NCBI RefSeq assembly: GCF_050436995.1
Contig: NC_134775.1
Location: 62,001-126,000 of the forward strand
DNA from: Anticarsia gemmatalis
Lineage: Eukaryota > Arthropoda > Insecta > Lepidoptera > Erebidae
Length of the DNA stretch: 64,000 bases
Reading direction: 5' to 3'
Position numbers and translations under genes: made by a program. Below, piece by piece: positions 25,713-39,958 of the stretch. How positions within the stretch are numbered: position 1 is the first letter of the stretch; every line of letters starts with the position of its first letter. A model generated the notes under the pieces. It worked only from the letters and a program-made list of their open reading frames with translations. It had not been told where the DNA came from and searched no databases.

Positions 25713-28413
25713 AGGAAATGTTTCATAATTTCAGTTATTTGATAAGTAATTTCAGTTATTTATGCAGAAATTTGAGTTATTTGTTAAGTAATTTCAGTTA
25801 TTTATTAAGTAATTTCAGTTATTTATTAAGTAATTTGAGTTATTTGATAAGTAATATCAGTTATTTATTAAGTAATTTCAATTATTTATTAAGTAATTTC
25901 AGTTATTTATTAAGTAATTTCAGTTATTTATTAAGTAATTTGAGTTATTTGATAAGTAATTTCAGTTATTTATCAAGTAATTTGAGTTATTTGATAAGTA
26001 ATTTCAGTTATTTATTAAGTAATTTGAGTTATTTGATAAGTAATTTCAGTTATTTATTAAGTAATTTCAGTTATTTGTTAAGTAATTTCAATTATTTATT
26101 AAGTAATTTCAGTTATTTATTAAGTTATTTCAGTTATTTGATAAGTAATTTCAGTTATTTATTAAGTAATTTGAGGAAATGTTTCATAATTTCAGTTATT
26201 TGATAAGTAACTTCAGTTATTTATTAAGTAATTTGAGTTATTTGATAAGTAATTTCAGTTATTTATCAAGTAATTTGAGTTATTTGTTAAGTAATTTCAA
26301 TTATTTATTAAGTAATTTCAGTTATTTATTAAGTAATTTGAGTTATTTGATAAGTAATTTCAGTTATGTATTAAGTAATTTGAGTTATTTGATAAGTAAT
26401 TTCAGTTATTTATTAAGTAATTTCAGTTATTTGATAAGTAATTTCAGTTATTTATTAAGTAATTTCAGTTATTTATTAAGTAATTTGAGTAAATGTTTCA
26501 TAATTTGAGTTATTTGATAAGTAATTTCAGTTATTTATTAAGTAATTTCAGTTATTTATTAAGTAATTTGAGTTATTTGATAAGTAATTTCAGTTATTTA
26601 TTAAGTAATTTGAGTTATTTGATAAGTAATTTCAGTTATTTATTAAGTAATTTGAGTTATTTGATAAGTAATTTCAGTTATTTATTAAGTAATTTCAGTT
26701 ATTTAATAAGTAATTTCAGTTATTTATTAAGAAATTTGAGTAATTTGTTAAGTAATTTCAGTTATTTGATAAGTAACTTCAGTTATTTATTAAGTAATTT
26801 GAGTTATTTGATAAGTAATTTCAGTTATTTATCAAGTAATTTGAGTTATTTGATAAGTAATTTCAGTTATTTATTAAGTAATTTCAGTTATTTATTAAGT
26901 AATTTGAGTTATTTGATAAGTAATTTCAGTTATTTAGTAAGTAATTTGAGGAAATGTTTCATAATTTCAGTTATTTGATAAGTAATTTCAGTTATTTATT
27001 TAGTAATTTGAGTTTTTTGATAAGTTATTTCAGTTATTTATTAAGTAATTTCAGTTGTTTGATATTAATTAAGTAATTTGAGTTATTTGATAAGTAATTT
27101 CAGTTATTTATTAAGTAATTTGAGTTATTTGATAAGTAATTTCAGTTATGTATTAAGTAATTTCAGTTATTTATTAAGTAATTTGAGTTATTTGATAAGT
27201 AATTTCAGTTATTTATTAAGTAATTTGAGTTATTTGATAAGTAATTTCAGTTATTTATTAAGTAATTTCAGTTATTTGTTAAGTAATTTCAATTATTTAT
27301 TAAGTAATTTCAGTTATTTATTAAGTAATTTCAGTTATTTGATAAGTAATTTCAGTTATTTATTAAGTAATTTGAGGAAATGTTTCATAATTTCAGTTAT
27401 TTGATAAGTAACTTCAGTTATTTATTAAGTAATTTGAGTTATTTGATAAGTAATTTCAGTTATTTATCAAGTAATTTGAGTTATTTGTTAAGTAATTTCA
27501 ATTATTTATTAAGTAATTTCAGTTATTTATTAAGTAATTTCAGTTATTTGATAAGTAATTTCAGTTATTTATTAAGTAATTTCAGTTATTTATTAAGTAA
27601 TTTGAGTTATTTGATAAGTAACTTCAGTTATTTATTAAGTAATTTGAGTTATTTGATAAGTAATTTCAGTTATTTATCAAGTAATTTGAGTTATTTGATA
27701 ATTAATTTCAGTTATTTATTAAGTAATTTCAGTTATTTATTAAGTAATTTCAGTTATTTGATAAGTAATTTCAGTTATTTATTAAGTAATTTGAGTTATT
27801 TGATAAGTAATTTCAGTTATTTATTAAGTAATTTCAGTTATTTATTTAGTAATTTGAATTATTTGATAAGTAATTTCAGTTATTTATTAAGTAATTTGAG
27901 TTACTTGATAAGTAATTTCAGTTATTTATTAAGTAATTTGAGTTATTTGATAAGTAATTTGAGTTATTTATTAAGTAATTTCAGTTATTTATTAAGTAAT
28001 TTGAGTTATTTGATAAGTAATTACAGTTATTTATTAAGTAATTTCAGTTATTTATTAAGTAATTTGAGGAAATGTTTCATAATTTCAGTTATTTGATAAG
28101 TAATTTCAGTTATTTATGCAGAAATTTGAGTTATTTGTTAAGTAATTTCAGTTATTTATTAAGTAATTTCAGTTATTTATTAAGTAATTTGAGTTATTTG
28201 ATAAGTAATTTCAGTTATTTATTAAGTAATTTCAGTTATTTGATAAGTAATTTCAGTTATTTATTAAGTAATTTCAGTTATTTATTAAGTAATTTCAGTT
28301 ATTTGATAAGTAATTTCAGTTATGTATTAAGTAATTTATTTAGTAATTTGAGTTATTTGATAAGTAATTCCAGTTATTTATTGAGTAATTTCAGTAATTT
28401 ATTAAGTAATTTG

Positions 28414-29991
28414 AGGAAATGTGTCATAATTTCAGTTATTTGATAAGTAATTTCAGTTATTTATTAAGAAATTTGAGTTACTTGTTAAGTAATTTCAGTT
28501 ATTTATTAAGTTATTTGATAAGTAATTTCAGTTATTTATTAAGTTATTTTATAAGTTCTTTCAGTTATTTCTTAAGTAATTTGAGTTATTTATTAAGTAA
28601 TTTGAGTTATTTGATAAGTAATTTCAGTTATTTATTAAGTAATTTGAGTTATTTGATAAGTAATTTTAGTTATTTATCAAGTAATTTGAGGAAATGTTTC
28701 ATAATTTCAGTTATTTGATAAGTAATTTCAGTTATGTATTAAGTAATTTATTAAGTAATTTGAGTTATTTGATAAGTAATTTCAGTTATTTATTAAGTTA
28801 TTTCAGTTATTTATTAAGTAATTTGATAAGTAATTTCAGTTATTTATTAAGTCAATTCAGTTATTTATTAAGTAATTTCAGTTATTTGATAAGTACTTTC
28901 AGTTATTTAATAAGTAATTTCAGTTATTTATTAAGAAATTTGAGTAATTTGTTAAGTAATTTCAGTTATTTGATAAGTAACTTCAGTTATTTATTAAGCA
29001 ATTTGAGTTATTTGATAAGTAATTTCAGTTATTTATCAAGTAATTTGAGTTATTTGATAAGTAATTTCAGTTATTTATTAAGTAATTTCAGTTATTTATT
29101 AAGTAATTTGAGTTATTTGATAAGTAATTTCAGTTATTTAGTAAGTAATTTGAGGAAATGTTTCATAATTTCAGTTATTTGATAAGTAATTTCAGTTATT
29201 TATTTAGTAATTTGAGTTTTTTGATAAGTAATTTCAGTTATTTATTAAGTAATTTCAGTTGTTTGATATTAATTAAGTAATTTGAGTTATTTGATAAGTA
29301 ATTTCAGTTATTTATTAAGTAATTTGAGTTATTTGATAAGTAATTTCAGTTATGTATTAAGTAATTTGAGTTATTTGATAAGTAATTTCAGTTATTTATT
29401 AAGTAATTTCAGTTATTTGATAAGTAATTTCAGTTATTTATTAAGTAATTTCAGTTATTTATTAAATAATTTGAGGAAATGTTTCATAATTTGAGTTATT
29501 TGATAAGTAATTTCAGTTATTTATTAAGTAATTTCAGTTATTTATTAAGTAATTTGAGTTATTTGATAAGTAATTTCAGTTATTTATTAAGTAATTTGAG
29601 TTATTTGATAAGTAATTTCAGTTATTTATTAAGTAATTTGAGTTATTTGATAAGTAATTTCAGTTATTTATTAAGTAATTTCAGTTATTTAATAAGTAAT
29701 TTCAGTTATTTATTAAGAAATTTGAGTAATTTGTTAAGTAATTTCAGTTATTTGATAAGTAACTTCAGTTATTTATTAAGTAATTTGAGTTATTTGATAA
29801 GTAATTTCAGTTATTTATCAAGTAATTTGAGTTATTTGTTAAGTAATTTCAATTATTTATTAAGTAATTTCAGTTATTTATTAAGTAATTTCAGTTATTT
29901 GATAAGTAATTTCAGTTATTTATTAAGTAATTTCAGTTATTTATTAAGTAATTTGAGTTATTTGATAAGTAACTTCAGTTATTTATTAAGA
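28414..29991 (+). repeat. Higher-order core, copy 6, truncated
   Basis: Matches the core for about 1,578 bp, then switches within a monomer at about 29,992 to the 5.31-kb type of sequence. It carries GTCAATTCAG at 28,855 where most copies have GTCATTTCAG; only copy 12 shares this. The truncation marks a recombination junction. Confidence 0.85.
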
Positions 29992-32900
29992 AATTTGAGT
30001 AATTTGTTAAGTAATTTCAGTTATTTGATAAGTAACTTCAGTTATTTATTAAGCAATTTGAGTTATTTGATAAGTAATTTCAGTTATTTATTAAGTAATT
30101 TGAGTTATTTGATAAGTAATTTCAGTTATTTATTAAGTAATTTCAGTTATTTATTAAGTAATTTGAGTTATTTGATAAGTAATTTCAGTTATTTAGTAAG
30201 TAATTTGAGGAAATGTTTCATAATTTCAGTTATTTGATAAGTAATTTCAGTTATTTATTTAGTAATTTGAGTTTTTTGATAAGAAATTTCAGTTATTTAT
30301 TAAGTAATTTCAGTTGTTTGATATTAATTAAGTAATTTGAGTTATTTATTAAGAAATTTGAGTTATTTGTTAAGTAATTTCAGTTATTTATTAAGTAATT
30401 TCAGTTATGTATTAAGTAATTTCAGTTATTTATTAAGTAATTTGAGTTATTTGATAAGTAATATCAGTTATTTATTAAGTAATTTCAATTATTTATTAAG
30501 TAATTTCAGTTATTTATTAAGTAATTTCAGTTATTTATTAAGTAATTTGAGTTATTTGATAAGTAATTTCAGTTATTTATCAAGTAATTTGAGTTATTTG
30601 ATAAGTAATTTCAGTTATTTATTAAGTAATTTGAGTTATTTGATAAGTAATTTCAGTTATTTATTAAGTAATTTCAGTTATTTGTTAAGTAATTTCAATT
30701 ATTTATTAAGTAATTTCAGTTATTTATTAAGTAATTTCAGTTATTTGATAAGTAATTTCAGTTATTTATTAAGTAATTTGAGGAAATGTTTCATAATTTC
30801 AGTTATTTGATAAGTAACTTCAGTTATTTATTAAGTAATTTGAGTTATTTGATAAGTAATTTCAGTTATTTATCAAGTAATTTGAGTTATTTGTTAAGTA
30901 ATTTCAATTATTTATTAAGTAATTTCAGTTATTTATTAAGTAATTTGAGTTATTTGATAAGTAATTTCAGTTATGTATTAAGTAATTTGAGTTATTTGAT
31001 AAGTAATTTCAGTTATTTATTAAGTAATTTCAGTTATTTGATAAGTAATTTCAGTTATTTATTAAGTAATTTCAGTTATTTATTAAGTAATTTGAGTAAA
31101 TGTTTCATAATTTGAGTTATTTGATAAGTAATTTCAGTTATTTATTAAGTAATTTCAGTTATTTATTAAGTAATTTGAGTTATTTGATAAGTAATTTCAG
31201 TTATTTATTAAGTAATTTGAGTTATTTGATAAGTAATTTCAGTTATTTATTAAGTAATTTGAGTTATTTGATAAGTAATTTCAGTTATTTATTAAGTAAT
31301 TTCAGTTATTTAATAAGTAATTTCAGTTATTTATTAAGAAATTTGAGTAATTTGTTAAGTAATTTCAGTTATTTGATAAGTAACTTCAGTTATTTATTAA
31401 GTAATTTGAGTTATTTGATAAGTAATTTCAGTTATTTATCAAGTAATTTGAGTTATTTGATAAGTAATTTCAGTTATTTATTAAGTAATTTCAGTTATTT
31501 ATTAAGTAATTTGAGTTATTTGATAAGTAATTTCAGTTATTTAGTAAGTAATTTGAGGAAATGTTTCATAATTTCAGTTATTTGATAAGTAATTTCAGTT
31601 ATTTATTTAGTAATTTGAGTTTTTTGATAAGTTATTTCAGTTATTTATTAAGTAATTTCAGTTGTTTGATATTAATTAAGTAATTTGAGTTATTTGATAA
31701 GTAATTTCAGTTATTTATTAAGTAATTTGAGTTATTTGATAAGTAATTTCAGTTATGTATTAAGTAATTTCAGTTATTTATTAAGTAATTTGAGTTATTT
31801 GATAAGTAATTTCAGTTATTTATTAAGTAATTTGAGTTATTTGATAAGTAATTTCAGTTATTTATTAAGTAATTTCAGTTATTTGTTAAGTAATTTCAAT
31901 TATTTATTAAGTAATTTCAGTTATTTATTAAGTAATTTCAGTTATTTGATAAGTAATTTCAGTTATTTATTAAGTAATTTGAGGAAATGTTTCATAATTT
32001 CAGTTATTTGATAAGTAACTTCAGTTATTTATTAAGTAATTTGAGTTATTTGATAAGTAATTTCAGTTATTTATCAAGTAATTTGAGTTATTTGTTAAGT
32101 AATTTCAATTATTTATTAAGTAATTTCAGTTATTTATTAAGTAATTTCAGTTATTTGATAAGTAATTTCAGTTATTTATTAAGTAATTTCAGTTATTTAT
32201 TAAGTAATTTGAGTTATTTGATAAGTAACTTCAGTTATTTATTAAGTAATTTGAGTTATTTGATAAGTAATTTCAGTTATTTATCAAGTAATTTGAGTTA
32301 TTTGATAAGTAATTTCAGTTATTTATTAAGTAATTTCAGTTATTTATTAAGTAATTTCAGTTATTTGATAAGTAATTTCAGTTATTTATTAAGTAATTTG
32401 AGTTATTTGATAAGTAATTTCAGTTATTTATTAAGTAATTTCAGTTATTTATTTAGTAATTTGAATTATTTGATAAGTAATTTCAGTTATTTATTAAGTA
32501 ATTTGAGTTACTTGATAAGTAATTTCAGTTATTTATTAAGTAATTTGAGTTATTTGATAAGTAATTTGAGTTATTTATTAAGTAATTTCAGTTATTTATT
32601 AAGTAATTTGAGTTATTTGATAAGTAATTACAGTTATTTATTAAGTAATTTCAGTTATTTATTAAGTAATTTGAGGAAATGTTTCATAATTTCAGTTATT
32701 TGATAAGTAATTTCAGTTATTTATGCAGAAATTTGAGTTATTTGTTAAGTAATTTCAGTTATTTATTAAGTAATTTCAGTTATTTATTAAGTAATTTGAG
32801 TTATTTGATAAGTAATTTCAGTTATTTATTAAGTAATTTCAGTTATTTGATAAGTAATTTCAGTTATTTATTAAGTAATTTCAGTTATTTATTAAGTAAT

Positions 32901-35900
32901 TTCAGTTATTTGATAAGTAATTTCAGTTATGTATTAAGTAATTTATTTAGTAATTTGAGTTATTTGATAAGTAATTCCAGTTATTTATTGAGTAATTTCA
33001 GTAATTTATTAAGTAATTTGAGGAAATGTGTCATAATTTCAGTTATTTGATAAGTAATTTCAGTTATTTATTAAGAAATTTGAGTTACTTGTTAAGTAAT
33101 TTCAGTTATTTATTAAGTTATTTGATAAGTAATTTCAGTTATTTATTAAGTTATTTTATAAGTTCTTTCAGTTATTTCTTAAGTAATTTGAGTTATTTAT
33201 TAAGTAATTTGAGTTATTTGATAAGTAATTTCAGTTATTTATTAAGTAATTTGAGTTATTTGATAAGTAATTTTAGTTATTTATCAAGTAATTTGAGGAA
33301 ATGTTTCATAATTTCAGTTATTTGATAAGTAATTTCAGTTATGTATTAAGTAATTTATTAAGTAATTTGAGTTATTTGATAAGTAATTTCAGTTATTTAT
33401 TAAGTTATTTCAGTTATTTATTAAGTAATTTGATAAGTAATTTCAGTTATTTATTAAGTCATTTCAGTTATTTATTAAGTAATTTCAGTTATTTGATAAG
33501 TACTTTCAGTTATTTAATAAGTAATTTCAGTTATTTATTAAGAAATTTGAGTAATTTGTTAAGTAATTTCAGTTATTTGATAAGTAACTTCAGTTATTTA
33601 TTAAGCAATTTGAGTTATTTGATAAGTAATTTCAGTTATTTATCAAGTAATTTGAGTTATTTGATAAGTAATTTCAGTTATTTATTAAGTAATTTCAGTT
33701 ATTTATTAAGTAATTTGAGTTATTTGATAAGTAATTTCAGTTATTTAGTAAGTAATTTGAGGAAATGTTTCATAATTTCAGTTATTTGATAAGTAATTTC
33801 AGTTATTTATTTAGTAATTTGAGTTTTTTGATAAGTAATTTCAGTTATTTATTAAGTAATTTCAGTTGTTTGATATTAATTAAGTAATTTGAGTTATTTG
33901 ATAAGTAATTTCAGTTATTTATTAAGTAATTTGAGTTATTTGATAAGTAATTTCAGTTATGTATTAAGTAATTTGAGTTATTTGATAAGTAATTTCAGTT
34001 ATTTATTAAGTAATTTCAGTTATTTGATACGTAATTTCAGTTATTTATTAAGTAATTTCAGTTATTTATTAAATAATTTGAGGAAATGTTTCATAATTTG
34101 AGTTATTTGATAAGTAATTTCAGTTATTTATTAAGTAATTTCAGTTATTTATTAAGTAATTTGAGTTATTTGATAAGTAATTTCAGTTATTTATTAAGTA
34201 ATTTGAGTTATTTGATAAGTAATTTCAGTTATTTATTAAGTAATTTGAGTTATTTGATAAGTAATTTCAGTTATTTATTAAGTAATTTCAGTTATTTAAT
34301 AAGTAATTTCAGTTATTTATTAAGAAATTTGAGTAATTTGTTAAGTAATTTCAGTTATTTGATAAGTAACTTCAGTTATTTATTAAGTAATTTGAGTTAT
34401 TTGATAAGTAATTTCAGTTATTTATCAAGTAATTTGAGTTATTTGTTAAGTAATTTCAATTATTTATTAAGTAATTTCAGTTATTTATTAAGTAATTTCA
34501 GTTATTTGATAAGTAATTTCAGTTATTTATTAAGTAATTTCAGTTATTTATTAAGTAATTTGAGTTATTTGATAAGTAACTTCAGTTATTTATTAAGTAA
34601 TTTGAGTTATTTGATAAGTAATTTCAGTTATTTATCAAGTAATTTGAGTTATTTGATAAGTAATTTCAGTTATTTATTAAGTAATTTCAGTTATTTATTA
34701 AGTAATTTCAGTTATTTGATAAGTAATTTCAGTTATTTATTAAGTAATTTGAGTTATTTGATAAGTAATTTCAGTTATTTATTAAGTAATTTCAGTTATT
34801 TATTTAGTAATTTGAATTATTTGATAAGTAATTTCAGTTATTTATTAAGTAATTTGAGTTACTTGATAAGTAATTTCAGTTATTTATTAAGTAATTTGAG
34901 TTATTTGATAAGTAATTTGAGTTATTTATTAAGTAATTTCAGTTATTTATTAAGTAATTTGAGTTATTTGATAAGTAATTACAGTTATTTATTAAGTAAT
35001 TTCAGTTATTTATTAAGTAATTTGAGGAAATGTTTCATAATTTCAGTTATTTGATAAGTAATTTCAGTTATTTATGCAGAAATTTGAGTTATTTGTTAAG
35101 TAATTTCAGTTATTTATTAAGTAATTTCAGTTATTTATTAAGTAATTTGAGTTATTTGATAAGTAATATCAGTTATTTATTAAGTAATTTCAATTATTTA
35201 TTAAGTAATTTCAGTTATTTATTAAGTAATTTCAGTTATTTATTAAGTAATTTGAGTTATTTGATAAGTAATTTCAGTTATTTATCAAGTAATTTGAGTT
35301 ATTTGATAAGTAATTTCAGTTATTTATTAAGTAATTTGAGTTATTTGATAAGTAATTTCAGTTATTTATTAAGTAATTTCAGTTATTTATTAAGTAATTT
35401 GAGTAAATGTTTCATAATTTGAGTTATTTGATAAGTAATTTCAGTTATTTATTAAGTAATTTCAGTTATTTATTAAGTAATTTGAGTTATTTGATAAGTA
35501 ATTTCAGTTATTTATTAAGTAATTTGAGTTATTTGATAAGTAATTTCAGTTATTTATTAAGTAATTTGAGTTATTTGATAAGTAATTTCAGTTATTTATT
35601 AAGTAATTTCAGTTATTTAATAAGTAATTTCAGTTATTTATTAAGAAATTTGAGTAATTTGTTAAGTAATTTCAGTTATTTGATAAGTAACTTCAGTTAT
35701 TTATTAAGTAATTTGAGTTATTTGATAAGTAATTTCAGTTATTTATCAAGTAATTTGAGTTATTTGATAAGTAATTTCAGTTATTTATTAAGTAATTTCA
35801 GTTATTTATTAAGTAATTTGAGTTATTTGATAAGTAATTTCAGTTATTTAGTAAGTAATTTGAGGAAATGTTTCATAATTTCAGTTATTTGATAAGTAAT

Positions 35901-36610
35901 TTCAGTTATTTATTTAGTAATTTGAGTTTTTTGATAAGTTATTTCAGTTATTTATTAAGTAATTTCAGTTGTTTGATATTAATTAAGTAATTTGAGTTAT
36001 TTGATAAGTAATTTCAGTTATTTATTAAGTAATTTGAGTTATTTGATAAGTAATTTCAGTTATGTATTAAGTAATTTCAGTTATTTATTAAGTAATTTGA
36101 GTTATTTGATAAGTAATTTCAGTTATTTGATAAGTAATTTCAGTTATTTATTAGGTAATTTGAGTTATTTGATAAGTAATTTCAGTTATTTATTAAGTAA
36201 TTTCAGTTATTTATTTAGTAATTTGAATTATTTGATAAGTAATTTCAGTTATTTATTAAGTAATTTGAGTTACTTGATAAGTAATTTCAGTTATTTATTA
36301 AGTAATTTGAGTTATTTGATAAGTAATTTGAGTTATTTATTAAGTAATTTCAGTTATTTATTAAGTAATTTGAGTTATTTGATAAGTAATTACAGTTATT
36401 TATTAAGTAATTTCAGTTATTTATTAAGTAATTTGAGGAAATGTTTCATAATTTCAGTTATTTGATAAGTAATTTCAGTTATTTATGCAGAAATTTGAGT
36501 TATTTGTTAAGTAATTTCAGTTATTTATTAAGTAATTTCAGTTATTTATTAAGTAATTTGAGTTATTTGATAAGTAATTTCAGTTATTTATTAAGTAATT
36601 TCAGTTATTT
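29992..36610 (+). repeat. Right copy of the 24,684-bp-offset pair
   Basis: Partner of 5,308-11,926. Beyond 36,610 it stays collinear with 17,225 onward (offset 19,385 bp) up to the fusion at about 38.65 kb, so 30.0-38.6 kb represents the arrangement without the 5,299-bp duplication. Confidence 0.87.
33021..35024 (+). repeat. 2,004-bp higher-order core, copy 7
   Basis: Starts 4,607 bp after copy 6 and 24,684 bp after copy 1. It carries a private A-to-C change at 34,030 (GATACG in place of GATAAG), which makes the only CpG I noticed in the array. Confidence 0.9.
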
Positions 36611-36782
36611 GATAAGTAATTTCAGTTATTTATTAAGTAATTTCAGTTATTTATTAAGTAATTTCAGTTATTTGATAAGTAATTTCAGTTATGTATTAAG
36701 TAATTTATTTAGTAATTTGAGTTATTTGATAAGTAATTCCAGTTATTTATTGAGTAATTTCAGTAATTTATTAAGTAATTTG

Positions 36783-38660
36783 AGGAAATGTGTCATAATT
36801 TCAGTTATTTGATAAGTAATTTCAGTTATTTATTAAGAAATTTGAGTTACTTGTTAAGTAATTTCAGTTATTTATTAAGTTATTTGATAAGTAATTTCAG
36901 TTATTTATTAAGTTATTTTATAAGTTCTTTCAGTTATTTCTTAAGTAATTTGAGTTATTTATTAAGTAATTTGAGTTATTTGATAAGTAATTTCAGTTAT
37001 TTATTAAGTAATTTGAGTTATTTGATAAGTAATTTTAGTTATTTATCAAGTAATTTGAGGAAATGTTTCATAATTTCAGTTATTTGATAAGTAATTTCAG
37101 TTATGTATTAAGTAATTTATTAAGTAATTTGAGTTATTTGATAAGTAATTTCAGTTATTTATTAAGTTATTTCAGTTATTTATTAAGTAATTTGATAAGT
37201 AATTTCAGTTATTTATTAAGTCATTTCAGTTATTTATTAAGTAATTTCAGTTATTTGATAAGTACTTTCAGTTATTTAATAAGTAATTTCAGTTATTTAT
37301 TAAGAAATTTGAGTAATTTGTTAAGTAATTTCAGTTATTTGATAAGTAACTTCAGTTATTTATTAAGCAATTTGAGTTATTTGATAAGTAATTTCAGTTA
37401 TTTATCAAGTAATTTGAGTTATTTGATAAGTAATTTCAGTTATTTATTAAGTAATTTCAGTTATTTATTAAGTAATTTGAGTTATTTGATAAGTAATTTC
37501 AGTTATTTAGTAAGTAATTTGAGGAAATGTTTCATAATTTCAGTTATTTGATAAGTAATTTCAGTTATTTATTTAGTAATTTGAGTTTTTTGATAAGTAA
37601 TTTCAGTTATTTATTAAGTAATTTCAGTTGTTTGATATTAATTAAGTAATTTGAGTTATTTGATAAGTAATTTCAGTTATTTATTAAGTAATTTGAGTTA
37701 TTTGATAAGTAATTTCAGTTATGTATTAAGTAATTTGAGTTATTTGATAAGTAATTTCAGTTATTTATTAAGTAATTTCAGTTATTTGATAAGTAATTTC
37801 AGTTATTTATTAAGTAATTTCAGTTATTTATTAAATAATTTGAGGAAATGTTTCATAATTTGAGTTATTTGATAAGTAATTTCAGTTATTTATTAAGTAA
37901 TTTCAGTTATTTATTAAGTAATTTGAGTTATTTGATAAGTAATTTCAGTTATTTATTAAGTAATTTGAGTTATTTGATAAGTAATTTCAGTTATTTATTA
38001 AGTAATTTGAGTTATTTGATAAGTAATTTCAGTTATTTATTAAGTAATTTCAGTTATTTAATAAGTAATTTCAGTTATTTATTAAGAAATTTGAGTAATT
38101 TGTTAAGTAATTTCAGTTATTTGATAAGTAACTTCAGTTATTTATTAAGTAATTTGAGTTATTTGATAAGTAATTTCAGTTATTTATCAAGTAATTTGAG
38201 TTATTTGTTAAGTAATTTCAATTATTTATTAAGTAATTTCAGTTATTTATTAAGTAATTTCAGTTATTTGATAAGTAATTTCAGTTATTTATTAAGTAAT
38301 TTCAGTTATTTATTAAGTAATTTGAGTTATTTGATAAGTAACTTCAGTTATTTATTAAGTAATTTGAGTTATTTGATAAGTAATTTCAGTTATTTATCAA
38401 GTAATTTGAGTTATTTGATAAGTAATTTCAGTTATTTATTAAGTAATTTCAGTTATTTATTAAGTAATTTCAGTTATTTGATAAGTAATTTCAGTTATTT
38501 ATTAAGTAATTTGAGTTATTTGATAAGTAATTTCAGTTATTTATTAAGTAATTTCAGTTATTTATTTAGTAATTTGAATTATTTGATAAGTAATTTCAGT
38601 TATTTATTAAGTAATTTGAGTTACTTGATAAGTAATTTCAGTTATTTATTAAGTAATTTG
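36783..38660 (+). repeat. Higher-order core, copy 8, truncated and fused
   Basis: Follows the core to about 38,62x-38,68x, just after the GAGTTACTTG monomer, then runs on as sequence of the ~16.07-kb type. The fusion leaves an uninterrupted 21-bp phase from 37,848 to 39,068, the longest stretch without an off-length unit in the window. The end is given as the middle of the ambiguous interval. Confidence 0.8.
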
Positions 38661-39958
38661 AGTTATTTGATAAGTAATTTCAGTTATTTATTAAGTAATT
38701 TGAGTTATTTGATAAGTAATTTCAGTTATTTATTAAGTAATTTGAGTTATTTGATAAGTAATTTCAGTTATTTATTAAGTAATTTCAGTTATTTAATAAG
38801 TAATTTCAGTTATTTATTAAGAAATTTGAGTAATTTGTTAAGTAATTTCAGTTATTTGATAAGTAACTTCAGTTATTTATTAAGTAATTTGAGTTATTTG
38901 ATAAGTAATTTCAGTTATTTATCAAGTAATTTGAGTTATTTGATAAGTAATTTCAGTTATTTATTAAGTAATTTCAGTTATTTATTAAGTAATTTGAGTT
39001 ATTTGATAAGTAATTTCAGTTATTTAGTAAGTAATTTGAGGAAATGTTTCATAATTTCAGTTATTTGATAAGTAATTTCAGTTATTTATTTAGTAATTTG
39101 AGTTTTTTGATAAGTTATTTCAGTTATTTATTAAGTAATTTCAGTTGTTTGATATTAATTAAGTAATTTGAGTTATTTGATAAGTAATTTCAGTTATTTA
39201 TTAAGTAATTTGAGTTATTTGATAAGTAATTTCAGTTATGTATTAAGTAATTTCAGTTATTTATTAAGTAATTTGAGTTATTTGATAAGTAATTTCAGTT
39301 ATTTGATAAGTAATTTCAGTTATTTATTAGGTAATTTGAGTTATTTGATAAGTAATTTCAGTTATTTATTAAGTAATTTCAGTTATTTATTTAGTAATTT
39401 GAATTATTTGATAAGTAATTTCAGTTATTTATTAAGTAATTTGAGTTACTTGATAAGTAATTTCAGTTATTTATTAAGTAATTTGAGTTATTTGATAAGT
39501 AATTTGAGTTATTTATTAAGTAATTTCAGTTATTTATTAAGTAATTTGAGTTATTTGATAAGTAATTACAGTTATTTATTAAGTAATTTCAGTTATTTAT
39601 TAAGTAATTTGAGGAAATGTTTCATAATTTCAGTTATTTGATAAGTAATTTCAGTTATTTATGCAGAAATTTGAGTTATTTGTTAAGTAATTTCAGTTAT
39701 TTATTAAGTAATTTCAGTTATTTATTAAGTAATTTGAGTTATTTGATAAGTAATTTCAGTTATTTATTAAGTAATTTCAGTTATTTGATAAGTAATTTCA
39801 GTTATTTATTAAGTAATTTCAGTTATTTATTAAGTAATTTCAGTTATTTGATAAGTAATTTCAGTTATGTATTAAGTAATTTATTTAGTAATTTGAGTTA
39901 TTTGATAAGTAATTCCAGTTATTTATTGAGTAATTTCAGTAATTTATTAAGTAATTTG

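Larger units (their letters stand above)
16070..29991 (+). repeat. Left copy of a ~13.9-kb duplication (offset 22,561 bp)
   Basis: Every off-length unit in this stretch recurs 22,561 bp downstream: ATGs at 17,056/39,617, 20,671/43,232, 23,714/46,275, 25,718/48,279 and 28,072/50,633. Three rare base changes are shared only by this pair: 26,126/48,687, 27,702/50,263 (GATAATTAAT) and 28,855/51,416. The left edge is uncertain by tens of bases. Confidence 0.9.
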
